The notes beneath the pieces were generated by a model, which did no database searches, was not told the DNA's origin, and saw only the letters and a list, made by a program, of their open reading frames with translations. The position numbers and the translations under genes were made by a program. Of a stretch of DNA of 64,000 nucleotides, positions 1 to 9,860 are shown one piece after another; the stretch's first letter is position 1, and each line of letters starts with the position of its first letter. Source of the stretch: Owenia fusiformis (lineage: Eukaryota; Annelida; Polychaeta; Sabellida; Oweniidae); assembly GCA_903813345.2 (NCBI GenBank), contig CAIIXF020000009.1:25892740-25956739 (forward strand). The letters are read 5' to 3'.

Positions 1-22
1 GCAGCTTATTTGCAATAGTTAG

Positions 23-2230
23 TCAAAAATTACAAAATGTTTCATCATCCAATTGTTGGAGAACATCTGCCTGACTTCCTAGTATGGCATCAATAAAAAC
101 ATGTGTGTCAGCAGAAAACAGCTTGACACCAGTATCTATGTCTAAAATTGAGATTATTGAATTTAAAAGTTCGTCTCTCTCACAGATAATTCTGCTATTT
201 TGGCAATGCAATAGGTAATGCACGATTATGAACTCATTGGTAAATATAATGGTGTCACACATTTTACACTCCTTTTCATATACATTAGGTAAGGATAAAT
301 GAATGAGATTGCCAAAATTCCAAGTGCACTTTGGGAATTGTCTACCCAATTCCCACATAATGCTTGGGCTGAGTTCTGTATGGACGTTACGAAAGTATTG
401 CAAAGAGACATTCTGCTGGCAGCTTTCTTGCCATTTTTTCTCCTCATTAATATGAATTTGTGATTTAGTAAACAGTCTCCACTTCTCCTTAATTAGATAT
501 TTGCCATTACAGATGAATTGTTGAATTTGGTCTGGTATATATTCATATTTTTCAGCCAGATTGTATAGATCATTGATGAACCCTTTCTGTTTAAATGTTT
601 CTCTATTCGACAAATAACTTGCCAATCTTAAAATGAAGACTTTTTTGTAATAAATGTTTGCATCTACATAATCTGTTGAAAAAATCCAATTTAGCCTTAT
701 CCATCCTAGCAGATATTGTCCATAATCCAAGGGTCGATAGAGCTACATCGGACGGAAATCTCATGCCAAAACGTTGAATTGCTTTTGTTACTTGACTTTG
801 TGTAAGTTCTAGCAAATAAATGTCTTTTTTGGTGAGGTTTGACCAAAGCTTAGATCCAAATAACATTGCAGGTTATGTTGATCCAGATTCTTAATGAAGT
901 AAGAGGAATTGCATCTTTTACCATACGGACATTAGCAATCGAGTAATACGATTTTTTGGCTTTTTTGCATGCATTAACTACCATGTCTTTGCATTTAAAA
1001 TCTCTTCTCAAAGCGTTACCAACGTATTGCTGAGTATTTGCGTTAGGAATAACACTGCCTAAGAAGTAACATACTTGATTACTTGCTTTTGATGTCTCTT
1101 TTGCCGTCTTCCCCAGCATGGTACAGTAACCTTCACTTACTGCTATAATCATATACAATATTTAGCAGGGTCTCTAGGTCAGCAGGGGAAGACGCCAAAA
1201 GAGTCGTATCATCCGCCACTAAAATGCATGGGATTAGAGTATCACCGATAGTTACGCCGACACCTGAGTTACATAGGTCTTCAATAAGACCGTTGATAAA
1301 GACATTAAAATGGATGGCGCTGCACACCCGGCCCTGACCGAGCCCTCTTTTATTTCAAAAGTTCTCGACATTTTTCCCATATATAAAAGGCTCGCCATTG
1401 TGTCGGTATAACTATCTACTATTAAATTGAACGCTTTCCCATTTATACCAAGGTTGTATAATTTGTGGAAAAGGCCAATCCTCCACAAGGAGTCAAAACA
1501 TTTAACGTTATCCAAAAATGCACAAAATAGTTTGCTCTTCCGTTCACTATAATGGTGAATAGCATCCGAAAGTACAAATATAGCAAATTGACTTCCAGAG
1601 CCTTCCTAATAGGCAAATTGAAGTGAGTTAGGACATTTTAAAATCTTAAAGGAATGAGTCTTACAGAAACTATCTTTTCCCATAGCTAATAAGAACCGAT
1701 GTGAGTGTGAGACCACGAAAATTATCTGTACATCTGTATCATTATCTGTATTATGTGGGATCTTTATTTTTCCCTTTGAATAACGAATTATCATGATTGT
1801 TATCTTAAAACAAATTGGTAAGCGTTCAACTTTAATAATTGCGTTTAAAAATTTCGCAGATCTTTTGAGTTAAGTGTGGACCACCATATTTTAAATGTTC
1901 GGCGACCACTTCGTCCATCCCAGGTGCTTTGTTGTTTTGAAACGATTTTACAGTGTTTGAAATTTCTTGACAGGATATGGGTACATCAAAGACACTATCT
2001 TTGGTAACAATTTGATGGCCATTTTGATAGTTTGTTGTTAATAACTGAAGAAACTTCGATTTCCTGGTAATAACAATTTTAGTCCCTAACCTGCTCCAAA
2101 AAATGAAGTGGCGTTGTCCGGCACTCCAACACAAAAAAATGAACATACCATCCAAAGTACTGACTTCCCTTATTAAGAAAGTATAATTCTGTGTAACTAG
2201 TGCTTTTGCCTCCAAAATGGGGTCACACAA
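23..2230 (-). pseudogene. Decayed non-LTR retrotransposon (LINE) pol, 3' part
   Basis: Pieces of a LINE reverse transcriptase lie in successive minus-strand frames. From 5' to 3': a segment ending near 1860 carries the finger motif NNKAPGMDE followed by EHLKYGG; 1252-1515 carries the palm segment with KCFDSLWRIGLFHKL; 1133-1327 carries the active-site box VADDTTLL (the usual form is F/YADD); about 603-1160 is the thumb or linker; 23-730 is the C-terminal domain with a zinc-knuckle-like CKMC, then H and C. Frameshifts near 1320, 1150 and 860, plus a stop near 735, separate the pieces, so the copy is dead. No endonuclease domain or 5' end is visible. The clade is not assigned. It lies upstream of, and antisense to, the WxxW-EGF-LU-CUB gene, probably in one of its introns. 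Confidence 0.85.
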
Positions 2231-2443
2231 GGTTGCCTTCTAAAAAAACGTTTGCATATATTTGTGGCGGACACCAGGACAACAAACTTATCTAGAGCTC
2301 TTAGAAAAATGACATCCTGATACTCATATATAAGCTTGTATTAGTTCAAAAATACCTCCTTTTAGATGAAGAAATAGAAATTATTTTTTCAAAGTGATGA
2401 TATCACCACCATCATATAAAATGTATGTCATCTTGTATTTTAG
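2231..2443. other. Short intronic stretch, nothing recognised
   Basis: AT-rich sequence between the LINE remnant and the WxxW exon. It ends in a plausible acceptor (pyrimidine/T-rich then TTTTAG at 2438-2443). Confidence 0.5.
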
Positions 2444-2636
2444 AAACTGGTAGAGGCAGACTGTTTGTACCCCAATGGAATCGAATGCCAAACCGCAAGC
2501 GATGAGCCGTATTACAAACACAAGCAGACGTTTGAAAAGGGTTATGACTGCACTGTTATGCTTGGACTTATATGCTTGAACAAGAGAAATACAGGCATGT
2601 GTAAGGACTACAAAACAAGATATCGCTGCAATAAAG
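2444..2636 (+). CDS. WxxW-domain exon of a secreted multidomain gene (gene spans to 22645)
   Basis: This is the first visible exon of a plus-strand gene whose 5' end lies upstream. Seen directly: after an acceptor at 2442-2443 the frame reads through DCLYPNGIECQTA, then GYDCTVMLGLICLN and CKDYKTRYRCN. The order IEC, then C..GL.C.N, then C.DY..R..C is the C-terminal half of the WxxW domain (PF13330 type) found in CILP, mucins and otogelin-like extracellular proteins. The Trp pair that names the domain should be in an upstream exon outside the window. The donor is uncertain. An exon ending at 2636 (AAAG, then GCAAGA) leaves phase 1, which the EGF exon needs, but uses a GC donor. The GT donor after 2647 leaves phase 0 and would need an unseen linking exon. 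Full gene order: WxxW, EGF, LU (two exons), CUB (two exons), stop. Confidence 0.75.
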
Positions 2637-3499
2637 GCAAGACTTGTGTATATTTTTGTTCCTATGCTTACTTTTTACAGGGGAGGACCTTTATGAACAA
2701 CCAAGAAATAATTTAGGAAACCCACTCCGCATTTGGCGTCAGATAGCAAATTCTTGATCTACGAGTTTTCAGTTTTCAATCTTTCTTCACACTCGGAGTG
2801 TGGTTTAGCCATAATATAGATGATCGTAATTTTTCCCCTAAAGTTAAAGCTATAGAAAACTTTTTTAAAATATGGGAATGGAGGAATCTTAGCCTAATAG
2901 GGAAAATGTGCTCATTAAAACTCTAGCCATTTCAAAACTTACTTACTTAGCATCGATAATACTTGTACTAAAGCAAATGATCAATAAAGTTCAATTTTCT
3001 GTGGAACAAAAAACCTCCACTTATCAGTAATTTAACAACCGTAGGCAAAATAGAAAAGGTTAGGGTCAAAAGTTTCGAGTTTCGAGTCGCAAATAAAAGA
3101 TTTTTAAATCCAATGGGTAAAAAGGTTATTCCAAAGCAAACCTTGCAAATGGAAACAATATTTTTACAGTTTCTTTCCAAATCTACAGCCTGAGACAATC
3201 TTTCAATCTAAATTTCCAGTAGAAACCTTGGCTAGATTACCACCATTTTACTTCACAAATCATATACAGAGTTTTCAGAAATTCAAATCCGACTTAAGAT
3301 TGAACTAATAATTATGATCAACTAGGTGGTGACATTTTTTCATGTTAATGCCTTGTTTGTATATGATACCATTGCTCTCCCCAATATCGATGTATCAGTA
3401 ATTTTAACCAATACATGTATATCCCTTTTTCTGCTCACTTTCTGATTTTGCCATTAAATATCCTTTATTCTTATTGGTTATATATATATGTATTAACAG
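2637..3499. other. Intron between WxxW and EGF exons
   Basis: About 860 bases of AT-rich intron. I see no coding exon that would supply a phase 0 to phase 1 bridge, and no recognisable repeat. It ends at the acceptor TATTAACAG (3491-3499). Confidence 0.5.
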
Positions 3500-3634
3500 G
3501 AGGGATCGCTAACCCATGTACTCAGAACAATGGCTTGTGCACTCATCAATGTAATTACTGTACTAACTGCAAAGGTCGATGGTGTAGATGCTTCCCTGGG
3601 TACAGCCTAATGAGGGACTACAAAACCTGTAACG
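3500..3634 (+). CDS. EGF-like domain exon of the WxxW-EGF-LU-CUB gene
   Basis: A 135-base exon with phase 1 at both ends, the classic symmetrical form for a shuffled EGF module. It is bounded by ACAG before 3500 and GTAGGA after 3634. The peptide starts GIANPCTQNNGLC and ends RCFPGYSLMRDYKTCN. The C.NNG.C start and C.PGYSL..D.KTC end are typical of EGF-like domains; extra cysteines in the middle (NYCTNCKGRWC) are unusual. It should form a disulphide-bonded extracellular module. It precedes the LTR-retrotransposon insertion by about 90 bases. Confidence 0.85.
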
Positions 3635-3727
3635 GTAGGATTTCATTCATTTGTTTTAAAACTCGAAATATTATTTATAATACAATAAACTCTGTCACAT
3701 TTTGGTAATTCAAAGAAGCTATGGTAT

Positions 3728-5943
3728 TGTCGCGTTCCAGACTTTTGCTGATAGTCTGGAAGCGATGAGTAACTTTTTCACCTTACACTTCTCTGTGGGC
3801 CCAGTCCTGGTTTGGTGGACTGGATAAAACGACAGTCACAAATGGCTTCCAATTTAATACATATATTTTTACACAACTATTAATACATGAAAATAACACA
3901 GTTCAATGTTCATAAACTAAAATGTCACTATAATTCTCTTTGTAGGATGGATGTCGGCGGTTGCTGCGTTATTAGCTCTTTGCTTGGCTCCCTGGGCTCT
4001 ATAGCCTGGCTCCTCTGGCTCTTGAACTTGGTTCCTCTGGCTCCTGAACGTGGCTCCTCTGGCTCCTTAGCCTGCTCTTTGGCTCTTTAGCCTGGCTCCT
4101 CTGGCTCTTAAGCTTGGCTCCTCTGGCTCCTGAACGTGGCTCCTCTAGCTCTTCGTTGAGCTCTTTAGCCTGGCTCCTCTGGCTCTTGAACTTGGCTCCT
4201 CTTGCTCCTAGTTCAGCCCTTTGGCTCTTTAGCCTGGCTCCTCTAGCTCCTGGACTTGGCTCCTCTGGCTCCTCGTCCAGCTCTTTGGCTCTTTAGCCTG
4301 GCTCCTTTAGCTCCTGGACTTGGCTCCTCGTCCAGCTCTTTGGCTCCTTAGCCTGGCCCCTCTGGCTCTTGAGCTTGGCTCCTCTGGCTCCTGAACGTGG
4401 CTCCTCGTTCAGCTCTTTGGCTCTTTAGCCTGGCTCCTCTAGCCCTTAAGCTAGGCTCCTTTAGCTCCTGGACTTGGCTCCTCTGGCTCCTCGTCCAGCT
4501 CTTTGGCTCTTTAGCCTGGCCCCTCTGGCTCTTGAGCTTGGCTCCTCTTCTTACTGGGAAGGCTCCTAGCTGCTCGTTGCTCTAGAAGTCTTCCTGGAAC
4601 TATTTCTGTCAGCGGTGAAACCAACCGACAAAATAGTTCACTGTGACTCTTGACTTGACTCTTTAGCCTTGCTCTGCCTCTATGGCTCTTGAGTTTTCCG
4701 GGGAAGGCTCCTCACTGCCCGATGCGATGGAAGTCCTCCTGGAACTATTTCTGTCAGCGGTGAAACCAACTGACAAAATTAGCTCACACTGTCTCTTGAC
4801 TTGACTCTTCTGGCTCTTTAGCCTTGCTCTGCCTCTATGGCTCTTGAGTTTTCTGGGAAGGCTCCTCACTGCTCGATGCGATGGAAGTCTTCCTGGAACC
4901 ATTTCTGTCGGCGGTGAAACCAACTGACAAAATAGTCCACTGTGACTCTTCTGGCTCTTTAGCCTTGCTCTACCTCTATGGCTCTTGAGTTTTCCGGGGA
5001 AGGCTCCTCACTGCCCGATGCGATGGAAGTCCTCCTGGAACTATTTCTGTCAGCGGTGAAACCAACTGACAAAATTAGTTCGCCAGGTTGGGAAGTTTCC
5101 CAATTACACCTAACGATAATGCAAGGCGGCTTGCAGGTTGTTCCTTGCTGCTTCCCCTAGGACAGCACTGAACTGTAAAAATCCTTGACAACACTTTAAA
5201 TTGAAGCATGAAGCGATTCTATCACGCTCCGTCAGGGACCCGCTAGGCAATCAATGACACAGTGTTGCTTTACATTAAATCTGACAAATATCTCACTTTA
5301 GCAAATCTGGGACACAAAATGGCGACGCACGATAAATCTCAATACCCGTTGAATTATAACTACAGTCAGTCAGAGGCATCCAAGTAGCATGCTGGCCATA
5401 AAGTTACAAATTCTGGTACACATGAAATTAAAAATTATAGTCAGTCAGAGGCACCTAGTAGCATGCTGGCCATAAGATCAAATTACAAAAAGGAAAAACC
5501 TCACCCGAATAAATGCTTCTTTCTCTAAGTTGCCAAAAATTCAGGTTTCCTCTGTTGTTTCTCCTTCAAGAACCTCCTGGTGCGTCTTCCCGCTTTATCA
5601 TTCGTTATTAATCCCGAATCCTTGGCAGATGGCTACTCTAAAGTGTGATAAATGTGGATTTTCTTCCAACCTTTGATTCACGCTGCTTCCTTCAAGATGG
5701 CGACCTTCCTTTTCTCTGTCATGTGATGGCATGAGTCATAGGCACAGGTGAACACAATTTGAAATCAGGGGCACTGCATTGCAGCAATTGAGGGGATTCC
5801 CCTTCCTGTCTTGGAATACCCACTTGTGAGCAGGGGTTTCCCCATCCCTTGCATAAATGGACCATTAAACACTGAATTAAACAATAATCTGCACCAGTGG
5901 GAAAATTAAAAAGGATAAACACAAAAAATGAAATTTTCCCACA
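3728..5943 (-). repeat. 3' LTR of the Gag-protease retrotransposon
   Basis: A 2216-base copy identical to 9861-12076 except for two substitutions that I can find. It contains a CT-rich minisatellite (about 3990-4560), four degenerate copies of a block with CGATGCGATGGAAGTC (about 4560-5090), and two copies of a short block with CAGTCAGAGGCA (near 5367 and 5443). The open frames within it are low-complexity by-products of these repeats. Confidence 0.95.
3990..4560. repeat. CT-rich minisatellite inside the LTR
   Basis: Many degenerate copies of a unit of about 30 bases built from TGGCTCCTCTGGCTC and CTTTAGCCTGGCTCC. The same array recurs at about 10123-10693 in the other LTR. It explains the Leu/Ser/Ala/Pro-rich open frames here. 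Confidence 0.85.
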
Positions 5944-5960
5944 TACCCCCCTTCTAGCTT
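5944..5960 (-). promoter_or_regulatory. Polypurine tract of the LTR element
   Basis: Directly before the 3' LTR the minus strand reads AGAAGGGGGGTA followed by TGTGGG, the LTR start. A purine run at this spot is the usual primer for plus-strand DNA synthesis in LTR retrotransposons. Confidence 0.75.
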
Positions 5961-6057
5961 TTATGTGCCCTCACATAAAACAAAATTCCTGCAAATTATC
6001 AAAACAAATGTACTGTAACTGATAACTGTCTTCACTCTCTGACTCCTGGTGCCTTCT

Positions 6058-9000
6058 TTACAGGAAGAGCTCGTCAGCTCTCAGAGGCTCTTGGTCTTTC
6101 TGTGTTTTGCTCGCTGACTTGGGTATGCTCCATGGAGGAGCACCAATTGGACTTGTTTTCTGATGCATTGAGCTCTTTGGAGGATGCTCCTTGTACGATG
6201 AATTCTTAGAAGGATAGTTCCTCTTACAAGGGGAGCTCTTAGCTGGATAGTACCACTGGTGTGAGGAGCTCCTGAGATAACCCTCCCTGTGCAGAATCCT
6301 CTTTCTGGCATACTCGTTTGCAGGTTTGTTTCTCTCACAGGTCCTTGGCCTGAATTGTGACCTCGAATGCTTCCCCCTCCTTTTTCTGGGCTTAGTTGAC
6401 AGGGCTGGATTTCTTTCCCCCTGTTCTTCTATCAGTGGACAATTTTTCAACTGTCCTGCCATCGGCTCTTTGTCCACTGGCCCTCTCTTCTCTGAGATTC
6501 GATTTACTGCTTCTGGGGGCTCTTCTAAATGAGACACTAGATTCTCCACTGAGCTAAACACACCAAGTATTGTGCCCATCTCCAATCTAACTGGATGCGC
6601 AGAACAATTCCTCAGCTTGATAAGAGCAATCCCATCTCGTGCCTCAGTCAGGGAAGTAACCACCTCCACTTCATCAGATTCTAGAGCATCTGGTAACACC
6701 GACTCGATGATCCCCATCTGACTTGCCTCCTCTGTAGGAGCAATGTGGACCTTTAACAGCTTACTTGAATAGGGTGGAATGTCCTCGTCTGCCATCAGTT
6801 GACAAACCCGAGGGGCAAATGGGTATGGTGGATCAGACCCAGTAGAATTCTCTTCCTTGTGTTGTTCCCTGGCCATAACTCTTGGTTTTTCGGCTTCCTC
6901 TTCTTCCAGGTCACTATCCTCAGCATCAACATTCTTATCAAAGGCTGCCTTCTTATTCTGCTTTAGAACCTCGGTAAATGTTACTCTCCTCTCGTTTTTC
7001 TTAGATCTTTGTATGGGTAGTGGTAATGATGCTCGGTCAGAGGATGGCTGTTTCTGCTTCCTCAGTGCATTTGATGATGTCGTATTCGTTCTTTGAATCT
7101 GCTCATCTTGCACATGGTGTCGCTCTGTCATCTCCCCGTCATCAAAAGACATCTCCAACTTATTGAAGTTTATTACAGCTCCACTGGTGGACATGTATTC
7201 TACTCCAAGAATACCAGCTTGAGCAATATCAGCTACCACTGCTGTAGTCAATGTTGTTCTCCCTTCTATCTTTATCTTTCCAGTAATCTCCCCATATGTG
7301 GAAAGGGGAGATCCATCGGCTTGTACAAATACTTGAGATGAAGGCTTCAAACTGGGTCGTCGACAAAGAGGTATCTTCTGGTAGCTTTCTATGCTGATCA
7401 TGTTCTGCACAGACCCAGAATCAATGAGGAACTGCATGGAAATTCCACAAAACTTTGCATCTGCAAGGATCTTCCGCACCACTTGCTTACTACCAGGCTG
7501 CAGGTCAACATTGTTATTGAACAAAAACCTAATAGGGCTGGTATTGCTGAATCTTGAATCATTACGGTGTCGCCGAGGCTCAGGACAAGAGGATGCAATA
7601 TGACCTAGACCATCACAGTTGTAACACCTGGTTTGTGAGCAAGAGGTCATTGAATGTCCTCGTTCCCCGCAGCTCTTGCAGGGATACCTCGTTCCCGCCT
7701 TTCCTTGAGGTCTGGAGCTCTCCTCCTTGTTTTGAAGATTCTTTATTTCCGTCAGCAACTCCCTCTTTAATCCATGTAAGAGCTTGGTAAATTCAGATGA
7801 GTCTTCTTCCACTGTCGAGATTCTTTGCTCCTTAGTCCTCCCTTTGAGCCCTTGTCTTATTCTCTCAGACTCTTGATAGCTCTCCTCGCTAAGAGCAATT
7901 TCAATGCTCTTGTCTAGTGTGGATGGCTCCTTACTGTGTATGGCCCGCCTTAGCTCCTCATCTGGGATCGCTTGTTCAAAGCTCCTGCGAGCGAGCCTAT
8001 CTTGAACATCCCGGCTCATTTCCGGGTATGCCATGGAGGTCAGTCGTCGTATGTGTTGCCCTAGACTTTGCAAAGATTCTCGGGGCTTTCTTTTTCGACT
8101 GCACAGCTCAGCCTCATACACATCTGCCTTGCCGTCTGGGCCGAACCTCTTCTCCAAGGCTTCCAGTAGGTCTTCATAAGAGTAGCCCCTCTCTAATTCC
8201 AAGACAATCTGCTGGGCATCCCCTCTTAAGTTGGTGGCCAAATACTGAGCCTTCTCTTTGTCCGTCCAGTTATTATTTGCCACACACGTCTGAAAATATG
8301 CTTTGTAATCTGGCCAGGGATTCGACCCATCGAACGTTTGTGTAGGCTTTATCCTTGTATTTCTCCCTGTATTTGACGATTCGACTGCCTTTTCGCAAAT
8401 TTCGATAGCTTTCTGAGCCATTTGCAGAACAGAATCTAGCGCCGAAGTATCAGAGGCATTTGAAGCTTCTTTATTCCGACTCTTCTTACCTGGAGACACA
8501 TCAGGCTCACAGTCTTGTTCTTGCCCCGTGGCTCCCGTTGCTGTCTCTTCTGGAGTAACTCGGGCTGTCTCATTATGGGAACTGCGAGATTGTAGTTCCA
8601 GGTGTGGGTTCGCCGTCATTAAGTCGTGATCTACTCCCTCTTCTGGATGCCGCTTCTGTTTCAACTCAGGCCTGTAACTGGGCTGAGGACTTTCTTTCAC
8701 GGCTGTTTTCTCTGCTCTTCTACTTGAAGAAGCAAGTTTCGGCACAGCACCACCTGACTCTTTGCTAACCTCAACGTATGACAACATGGGATCTGGATTT
8801 CTCTGCATTCCTTTTACAGAGCAATTACTCCCCCCTTCCAGATGCGACCTATCCTCCATCGGATGAGCTTGAAATCTCCTTCCAGGAGGAGGCAGTGGAG
8901 GCTCTCCATACGTGGTCCGTTTCTCCCAAGTGGAGCGCACTGGGTCATCTTGCTGACAGGCAGTTTCCTGTTCCTGCTTTACCCGTCTCTTGTGAACCGA

Positions 9001-9483
9001 ATATGGAGGCAGCCAACCTCCCGCCTCCCCGGGGACTGGTTTAAACATCATTGGTGTGTCTTCTCTATGAAAGTTAGCTTCTAACTGTGCTTGCCCACAC
9101 TCACGGGGACTTATTCCTCTGTAACTTGAATGTGACTTAAGTTGGTGCTCTGTGATGGGATCCTGGTAGATCTGCCACTCCTGTTCTATCGGGTTAAAAC
9201 TGCTCCCCCGAATATGTTTCCTCTCTATCTCCTCTGGTGGGGATCTTGACTGCTCTATAGTCTGGGCAATGGATTGTAGGGCTCCATGAACTGAACTCAG
9301 CCCAAGGGAGAGATCCTTTTGAAACGTGTTAAGGCCTTGGCTCAAGTCTCCCCTTAACGTCTGTTGCTCCCTCCTCAGTTCATGTACACATTCTCCCTGC
9401 TCTTTAACACTGCTCGTCAGCAAAGTTGTTTGGAGCTGCTGTGACACCAGTTCCCTCTGCATGCAGTGTGAACAATTCTTCAC
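6058..9483 (-). CDS. Gag-protease polyprotein of the LTR element (ORF2)
   Basis: An open frame of about 1140 codons with no stop. From the N-terminus: a coiled-coil-like stretch (residues about 10-80); a long charged, low-complexity part; a Ty3/Gypsy-type Gag core from about residue 382 (W.DYKAYF, then YLATNLRGDA); two CCHC zinc knuckles at about 600-631 (CKSCGERGHSMTSC and CYNCDGLGHIASSC); and a retropepsin fold with LIDSGS near residue 688 and GILGVEY near 760. The protease motif is DSG, a form seen in some retroelements. A further part (about 930-970) resembles the linker that normally precedes reverse transcriptase, then a Lys/Pro/Ser-rich tail ends the protein. No ATG opens the frame: the first codon is GTG after a TGA at 9484-9486. 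It overlaps ORF1 by 80 bases in the +1 frame, so frameshifting or an old indel is implied. Confidence 0.9.
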   Translation of the reverse strand: MKNCSHCMQRELVSQQLQTTLLTSSVKEQGECVHELRREQQTLRGDLSQGLNTFQKDLSLGLSSVHGALQSIAQTIEQSRSPPEEIERKHIRGSSFNPIEQEWQIYQDPITEHQLKSHSSYRGISPRECGQAQLEANFHREDTPMMFKPVPGEAGGWLPPYSVHKRRVKQEQETACQQDDPVRSTWEKRTTYGEPPLPPPGRRFQAHPMEDRSHLEGGSNCSVKGMQRNPDPMLSYVEVSKESGGAVPKLASSSRRAEKTAVKESPQPSYRPELKQKRHPEEGVDHDLMTANPHLELQSRSSHNETARVTPEETATGATGQEQDCEPDVSPGKKSRNKEASNASDTSALDSVLQMAQKAIEICEKAVESSNTGRNTRIKPTQTFDGSNPWPDYKAYFQTCVANNNWTDKEKAQYLATNLRGDAQQIVLELERGYSYEDLLEALEKRFGPDGKADVYEAELCSRKRKPRESLQSLGQHIRRLTSMAYPEMSRDVQDRLARRSFEQAIPDEELRRAIHSKEPSTLDKSIEIALSEESYQESERIRQGLKGRTKEQRISTVEEDSSEFTKLLHGLKRELLTEIKNLQNKEESSRPQGKAGTRYPCKSCGERGHSMTSCSQTRCYNCDGLGHIASSCPEPRRHRNDSRFSNTSPIRFLFNNNVDLQPGSKQVVRKILADAKFCGISMQFLIDSGSVQNMISIESYQKIPLCRRPSLKPSSQVFVQADGSPLSTYGEITGKIKIEGRTTLTTAVVADIAQAGILGVEYMSTSGAVINFNKLEMSFDDGEMTERHHVQDEQIQRTNTTSSNALRKQKQPSSDRASLPLPIQRSKKNERRVTFTEVLKQNKKAAFDKNVDAEDSDLEEEEAEKPRVMAREQHKEENSTGSDPPYPFAPRVCQLMADEDIPPYSSKLLKVHIAPTEEASQMGIIESVLPDALESDEVEVVTSLTEARDGIALIKLRNCSAHPVRLEMGTILGVFSSVENLVSHLEEPPEAVNRISEKRGPVDKEPMAGQLKNCPLIEEQGERNPALSTKPRKRRGKHSRSQFRPRTCERNKPANEYARKRILHREGYLRSSSHQWYYPAKSSPCKRNYPSKNSSYKEHPPKSSMHQKTSPIGAPPWSIPKSASKTQKDQEPLRADELFL

Positions 9484-9814
9484 TCATCCGGCTGACTGGA
9501 ACCTCCTCAGTAGAAGTTCTTGGCTGATTAATACCATGGGCTTCTCTTGGTGGAGTCGCGTAGTTTGGTAGCACCTGCTGCTCTGTTCCTGACCAGTATC
9601 CGGTACTCTGCAGCGGAAATGCCCTCTTCGGCCTGTTTGGTGACGGCGTATCTTCCACAGGAATGGTGTCATCCAATACCATGTCATCACCTCCTGGTTG
9701 TCCTTTGAAGAACACCGTCTTTTCACCATCTAATTGGAGGTCCATCTCCATGTCTCTATCTGTTTGGAGCTTGCTCTCCATAGCTCGGCTTGTATCTGCG
9801 TCTGATGTTGCCAT
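9404..9814 (-). CDS. N-terminal ORF1 of the LTR element
   Basis: A 136-codon frame opening with ATG about 46 bases inside the 5' LTR border, the first start codon available on the element RNA. The product begins MATSDADTSRAMESKL and is acidic, with no domain I know. Its last 80 bases overlap the Gag-protease frame, which lies one base forward (+1). The simplest reading is that ORF1 is the amino-terminal part of Gag and that ribosomes shift frame in the overlap. A single indel in this copy is the alternative. Confidence 0.7.
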   Translation of the reverse strand: MATSDADTSRAMESKLQTDRDMEMDLQLDGEKTVFFKGQPGGDDMVLDDTIPVEDTPSPNRPKRAFPLQSTGYWSGTEQQVLPNYATPPREAHGINQPRTSTEEVPVSRMSEELFTLHAEGTGVTAAPNNFADEQC

Positions 9815-9842
9815 ATTGTGCTCGGTACTATCGTTTTACTTA

Positions 9843-9860
9843 TCCCACTTCTGACACCAA
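9843..9860 (-). promoter_or_regulatory. Primer-binding site, tRNA-Leu-like
   Basis: Adjoining the 5' LTR, the minus strand reads TGGTGTCAGAAGTGGGAT. The complement ends TTCTGACACCA, which agrees with the 3' acceptor end plus CCA of animal tRNA-Leu (CAA) as I recall it. The position and the TGG start are those of a retroelement primer-binding site. Confidence 0.8.

Noticed and set aside
3887-5160. Leu/Pro/Ser-rich and other small ORFs in the LTRs (also 10020-11293)
   Set aside because: They follow the CT-rich minisatellite and block repeats in the LTR, and occur identically in both copies on the strand opposite the element.
7917-9084. Plus-strand ORFs opposite Gag-protease
   Set aside because: Shadows of the long minus-strand frame; no known domain.
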